From: an uncultured delta proteobacterium
Lineage (GTDB): Bacteria > RBG-13-61-14 > DRUE01
NCBI GenBank assembly: GCA_903930515.1
Contig: CAIYYW010000052.1
Span: 1-7,901, forward strand
DNA length: 7,901 nucleotides
Direction of reading: 5' to 3'
Shown here: positions 6,315 to 7,901 of the stretch, in pieces
How positions within the stretch are numbered: position 1 is the first letter of the stretch
How the letters are laid out: every line of letters begins with the position of its first letter
Notes under the pieces: generated by a model
What the model was told of the DNA's origin: nothing
Database searches by the model: none
The model's input: the letters and a program-made list of their open reading frames with translations, nothing else
Translations under genes and position numbers: made by a program

Positions 6315-6982
6315 TACCTGCCCCCGTTCGGCTCCGGCTTGGGCCGAATCTTTCCGCTCAGGGTCAGAAACTCGTTCGCCTTTTCTTCCAGCATCCCGGC
6401 CAGGCGATTGATCCGGGAGGAATAATAATGATGCGCCAGCCGGGTGGGGATGGCGATGATCAGACCGGCCGCGGTGGTGATCAGGGCCTCGGCGATCCCG
6501 CTGGCGAGCGCCGCGGGGTTTCCCGGCCCTTGCTCGGAAATCACTCCGAACAGCCGGATCATTCCGGTCACGGTTCCGAGCAGGCCCAGGAGCAGGGAGA
6601 CATTGGCGAGGGTGCCAAGCAGACCCAGGTACCGGCTCATCCCATCCATTTCCCTCCTACCCGCCTCTTCCAGGTTCTCTTTCAAGATGTCGCGCGGGGC
6701 CGACTGGTTATGAATCCCGGTGTCCAGAATCCGGCCCAGGCTGGTGTTGCTCCGCTCCGTAACCCAATGCGCTTTTTCCAGTTCCCCTTTTTCCAGCAGG
6801 GTTTCCACTTCCTCAAACAAGCCGCGCGGAAGGATCCGCTTGACCCGGACCAACAAGACCCAGAACCGCTCAATCGTGATCGCCAGGACCAGGGACGAGC
6901 ATAAAACCAACGGCAGCATCACCGGCCCGCCCTTGGCCAGGAGCGGGAACGGAGAGGCCACTTTCATCCACCATTCATACAT
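6314..6982 (-). CDS. MotA/TolQ/ExbB-family proton channel protein
   Basis: This inner-membrane channel subunit uses the proton motive force to drive a TonB- or TolA-like protein. The 222 residues give three membrane spans (about 20-44, 119-141 and 163-186). The N-terminal LLAKGGPVMLPLVLCS (14-29) is typical of short ExbB-like members. The second span contains LLGLLGTVTGMI (131-142), and the third AEALITTAAGLIIAIP (164-179) with Thr169/Thr170 at the proton path. The cytoplasmic loop (45-118) has the ERSNTSLGRILDTG element. It heads the operon and is followed at once by the ExbD-type partner. The start is the second of four clustered ATGs behind a strong AGGAGG; the first ATG is closed at once by TAA. 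Confidence 0.95.
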   Translation of the reverse strand: MYEWWMKVASPFPLLAKGGPVMLPLVLCSSLVLAITIERFWVLLVRVKRILPRGLFEEVETLLEKGELEKAHWVTERSNTSLGRILDTGIHNQSAPRDILKENLEEAGRREMDGMSRYLGLLGTLANVSLLLGLLGTVTGMIRLFGVISEQGPGNPAALASGIAEALITTAAGLIIAIPTRLAHHYYSSRINRLAGMLEEKANEFLTLSGKIRPKPEPNGGR

Positions 6983-6998
6983 TACATTATTTCCTCCT
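6982..6998 (-). promoter_or_regulatory. Strong SD with a start-stop codon pair before the exbB-type gene
   Basis: AGGAGG (6998-6993) is followed after 5 nt by ATG-TAA (6987-6982), a reading frame of one codon, whose last base is the first base of the real ATG (6982-6980) 10 nt from the SD. Further ATGs follow in the other frames (6979-6977 and 6975-6973). Ribosomes starting at the best-spaced ATG would stop immediately and could reinitiate at the overlapping start. Confidence 0.6.
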
Positions 6999-7021
6999 GT
7001 TTATTTTAGCGCATTTCCCCT

Positions 7022-7052
7022 ATTAGAGAAATCTCTCCGGTTTCGGTTTCAA
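7022..7052 (-). promoter_or_regulatory. Candidate promoter of the exbB-ftsB operon
   Basis: On the minus strand TTGAAA (7052-7047) is followed by TCTAAT (7027-7022) with a 19-bp spacer. Each box matches sigma70 consensus at five of six positions, though the spacer is long. Transcription would begin near 7015, leaving a leader of about 33 nt that holds the AGGAGG. A nearer TAAAAT (7008-7003) would start inside the SD and is less likely. An AGAGA-aa-TCTCT inverted repeat (7025-7036) overlaps the upstream edge of the -10 box and could be an operator. Confidence 0.4.
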
Positions 7053-7063
7053 AAGTATTCGCA

Positions 7064-7091
7064 TTGACGATCAAATCCGTTCCGCTACAAT
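7064..7091 (+). promoter_or_regulatory. Sigma70-like promoter of recO
   Basis: TTGACG (7064-7069), a 16-bp spacer and TACAAT (7086-7091) match sigma70 consensus at five of six positions in each box. Transcription would start at about 7097-7099. The -35 lies 11 bp from the -35 of the proposed opposite promoter, so the two stand back to back. Confidence 0.65.
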
Positions 7092-7099
7092 CAAGGAAA

Positions 7100-7135
7100 A
7101 TGTCGCGGCAAATTTGCCAAAAATTATCACCATGA
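7100..7135 (+). CDS. Possible 11-codon leader ORF overlapping the recO start
   Basis: ATG at 7100 opens the frame MSRQICQKLSP and its TGA (7133-7135) overlaps the recO ATG as ATGA. AAGGA stands just upstream (7093-7097), but the proposed promoter would start transcription at about 7098, so the leader would be read as a leaderless mRNA. recO itself lacks a visible SD, so coupling to this frame would explain its translation. There is no homology to lean on, and a frame this short can arise by chance. Confidence 0.35.
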   Translation: MSRQICQKLSP

Positions 7136-7901
7136 CGCAAATCCGGACCAACGCGATCCTGTTAAATTGCAGCCCGCTGGGGGAATCCGACCAGCTCCTG
7201 GTCTTTTTCACGGAAAAGATCGGGAAGATCCGCGCCATCGCCAAGGGATCGCTCAATAGCCGGAAGCGGTTCGGCGGAATCCTGCTCAACCTGAACCTGC
7301 TTGAACTTGAGTTGATCGCAAACCGATCCAGCGAGATCGGCTTCCTGCTCAATTTGGCCGAGCCGATAAAAAACCGGAGCAGCCTGGGGCAGGAACCGGA
7401 GCGGCTGGGAGCGGCTTACGCGCTCGCGGAACTGATTGAGAAGGCCAGCGCGGATTTGGAGCCGGAGCCGATCCTGTTTGAGCTGCTGGAACAGGGATTG
7501 GACGGGATCCAGGGAGAGCGGAATTACCGGGAGCAGATGTTTTTTTATTTGCTCAGGCTGCTGGAGCAGCTGGGGTATTTGCCCTCTTTGGAATTCTGCG
7601 CGGTCTGCGGGAAAAAAATGGCCCCGCGATCAAACCAATATTTTTTCAGCGTCAGCAAGGGCGGATATGTCTGCGAGGATTGCCGGAAGAAATCGGTAAA
7701 GGGCTTGCGGGAAATTTCGGCCGGGTTCGCTCAGAATTTGCGGGCGATCCGGAGGCTGAGTCCGGACCGGCCGGGCCGGGCCCGGCTATCTCGCGAGGAT
7801 TGGATCTTCGGGATCAACCTGCTCAACGATTTCATCGGCTGGCAGTTGGGCAAGCCTTTGCACAGCCTGAATTTCCTCAAACGGCTGGATCTGGATCTGG
7901 A
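7132..7901 (+). CDS. recO: DNA repair protein RecO, C-terminus cut by window edge
   Basis: RecO acts with RecF and RecR in gap repair, loading RecA onto SSB-coated single-stranded DNA. The frame is open from ATG 7132 to the window end (256 codons plus two bases). The N-terminal OB-fold (about 1-80) has the typical opening: AILLNCSPLGESDQLLVFFTE (8-28), KIRAIAKGSLNSRKRFGG (32-49). A helical domain follows with RLLEQLGYLPSLEFCAVCG (in 142-160). A four-cysteine zinc site is complete: Cys156, Cys159, Cys181 and Cys184, with the family's YFFSVSKGGYVCEDC between. The C-terminal helix has GKPLHSLNFLKRL (240-252), near the normal end of the protein, so little is missing. No SD is evident before the ATG; an in-frame TTG at 7114 is an alternative start with no better signal. 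Confidence 0.95.
   Translation, partial: MTQIRTNAILLNCSPLGESDQLLVFFTEKIGKIRAIAKGSLNSRKRFGGILLNLNLLELELIANRSSEIGFLLNLAEPIKNRSSLGQEPERLGAAYALAELIEKASADLEPEPILFELLEQGLDGIQGERNYREQMFFYLLRLLEQLGYLPSLEFCAVCGKKMAPRSNQYFFSVSKGGYVCEDCRKKSVKGLREISAGFAQNLRAIRRLSPDRPGRARLSREDWIFGINLLNDFIGWQLGKPLHSLNFLKRLDLDL

Noticed and set aside
7071-7352. Minus-strand frame of 93 codons opposite recO
   Set aside because: Ser/Arg/Ile-rich product without recognisable features; the plus strand encodes the OB-fold part of RecO.
1-7901. Mobile element, CRISPR array, tRNA/rRNA, riboswitch or phage signs
   Set aside because: No transposase or integrase motifs, no regularly spaced repeats, no tRNA cloverleaf or rRNA sequence, and no long structured leader were found on reading either strand.

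Overview
The window looks like ordinary chromosome of a Gram-negative, moderately GC-rich bacterium. The signs of a two-membrane cell envelope are a TolQ/ExbB-TolR/ExbD proton-channel pair, several proteins with Sec-type signal peptides and an FtsB-like divisome protein. The genes are tightly packed with overlapping stop/start codons (ATGA, TTGA, TAATG), ribosome binding sites are of the AGGAGG type, and sigma70-like promoters can be seen. The gene mix (extracytoplasmic hydrolases, an orphan sugar ABC ATPase, an SxtJ-like protein beside ftsB) does not match a familiar model genome. It may come from an uncultivated phylum, but the sequence alone does not allow a phylum call.

Layout, left to right. 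Bases 1-341 hold no gene I can support. They contain a strong bidirectional intrinsic terminator (53-88), a perfect 12-bp palindrome, a sigma70-like promoter candidate and a hairpin. From 342 to 6982 eight genes lie on the minus strand. In transcription order they are: an ExbB/TolQ-type proton channel (6982-6314), its ExbD/TolR partner (6314-5886), an FtsB/DivIC-type divisome protein (5889-5551), an SxtJ-like membrane protein starting with TTG (5554-5111), a secreted alpha/beta hydrolase (5061-4075), a secreted staphylococcal-nuclease-fold protein with a DUF4124-like N-terminus (3967-3239), a two-domain RbsA/MglA-type sugar ABC ATPase (3239-1707) and a secreted neutral-ceramidase-family protein (1648-342, with a frameshift near its C-terminus). 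The first four overlap each other, the fifth follows after 49 bp, and the last three form a second tight group behind a 107-bp gap. recO runs the other way (7132 to the right edge, truncated by the window) and shares a 149-bp divergent intergenic region with the exbB-type gene.

How the genes may work together. The proton-channel pair, FtsB and the SxtJ-like protein are linked by overlapping start and stop codons, which suggests co-translation of inner-membrane parts acting at the envelope or division site. The hydrolase, nuclease-fold protein, sugar ATPase and ceramidase-like protein look like a loosely grouped nutrient-acquisition set, but no permease, binding protein or TonB/TolA/TolB/Pal partner is visible.

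I do not see a mobile element, CRISPR array, phage, defence island or any clearly new system. The points most worth checking are the frameshift in the ceramidase-family gene, the nuclease-fold protein that lacks catalytic residues, the ftsB-sxtJ-like linkage, and the small leader and start-stop reading frames flanking the divergent recO/exbB promoters.
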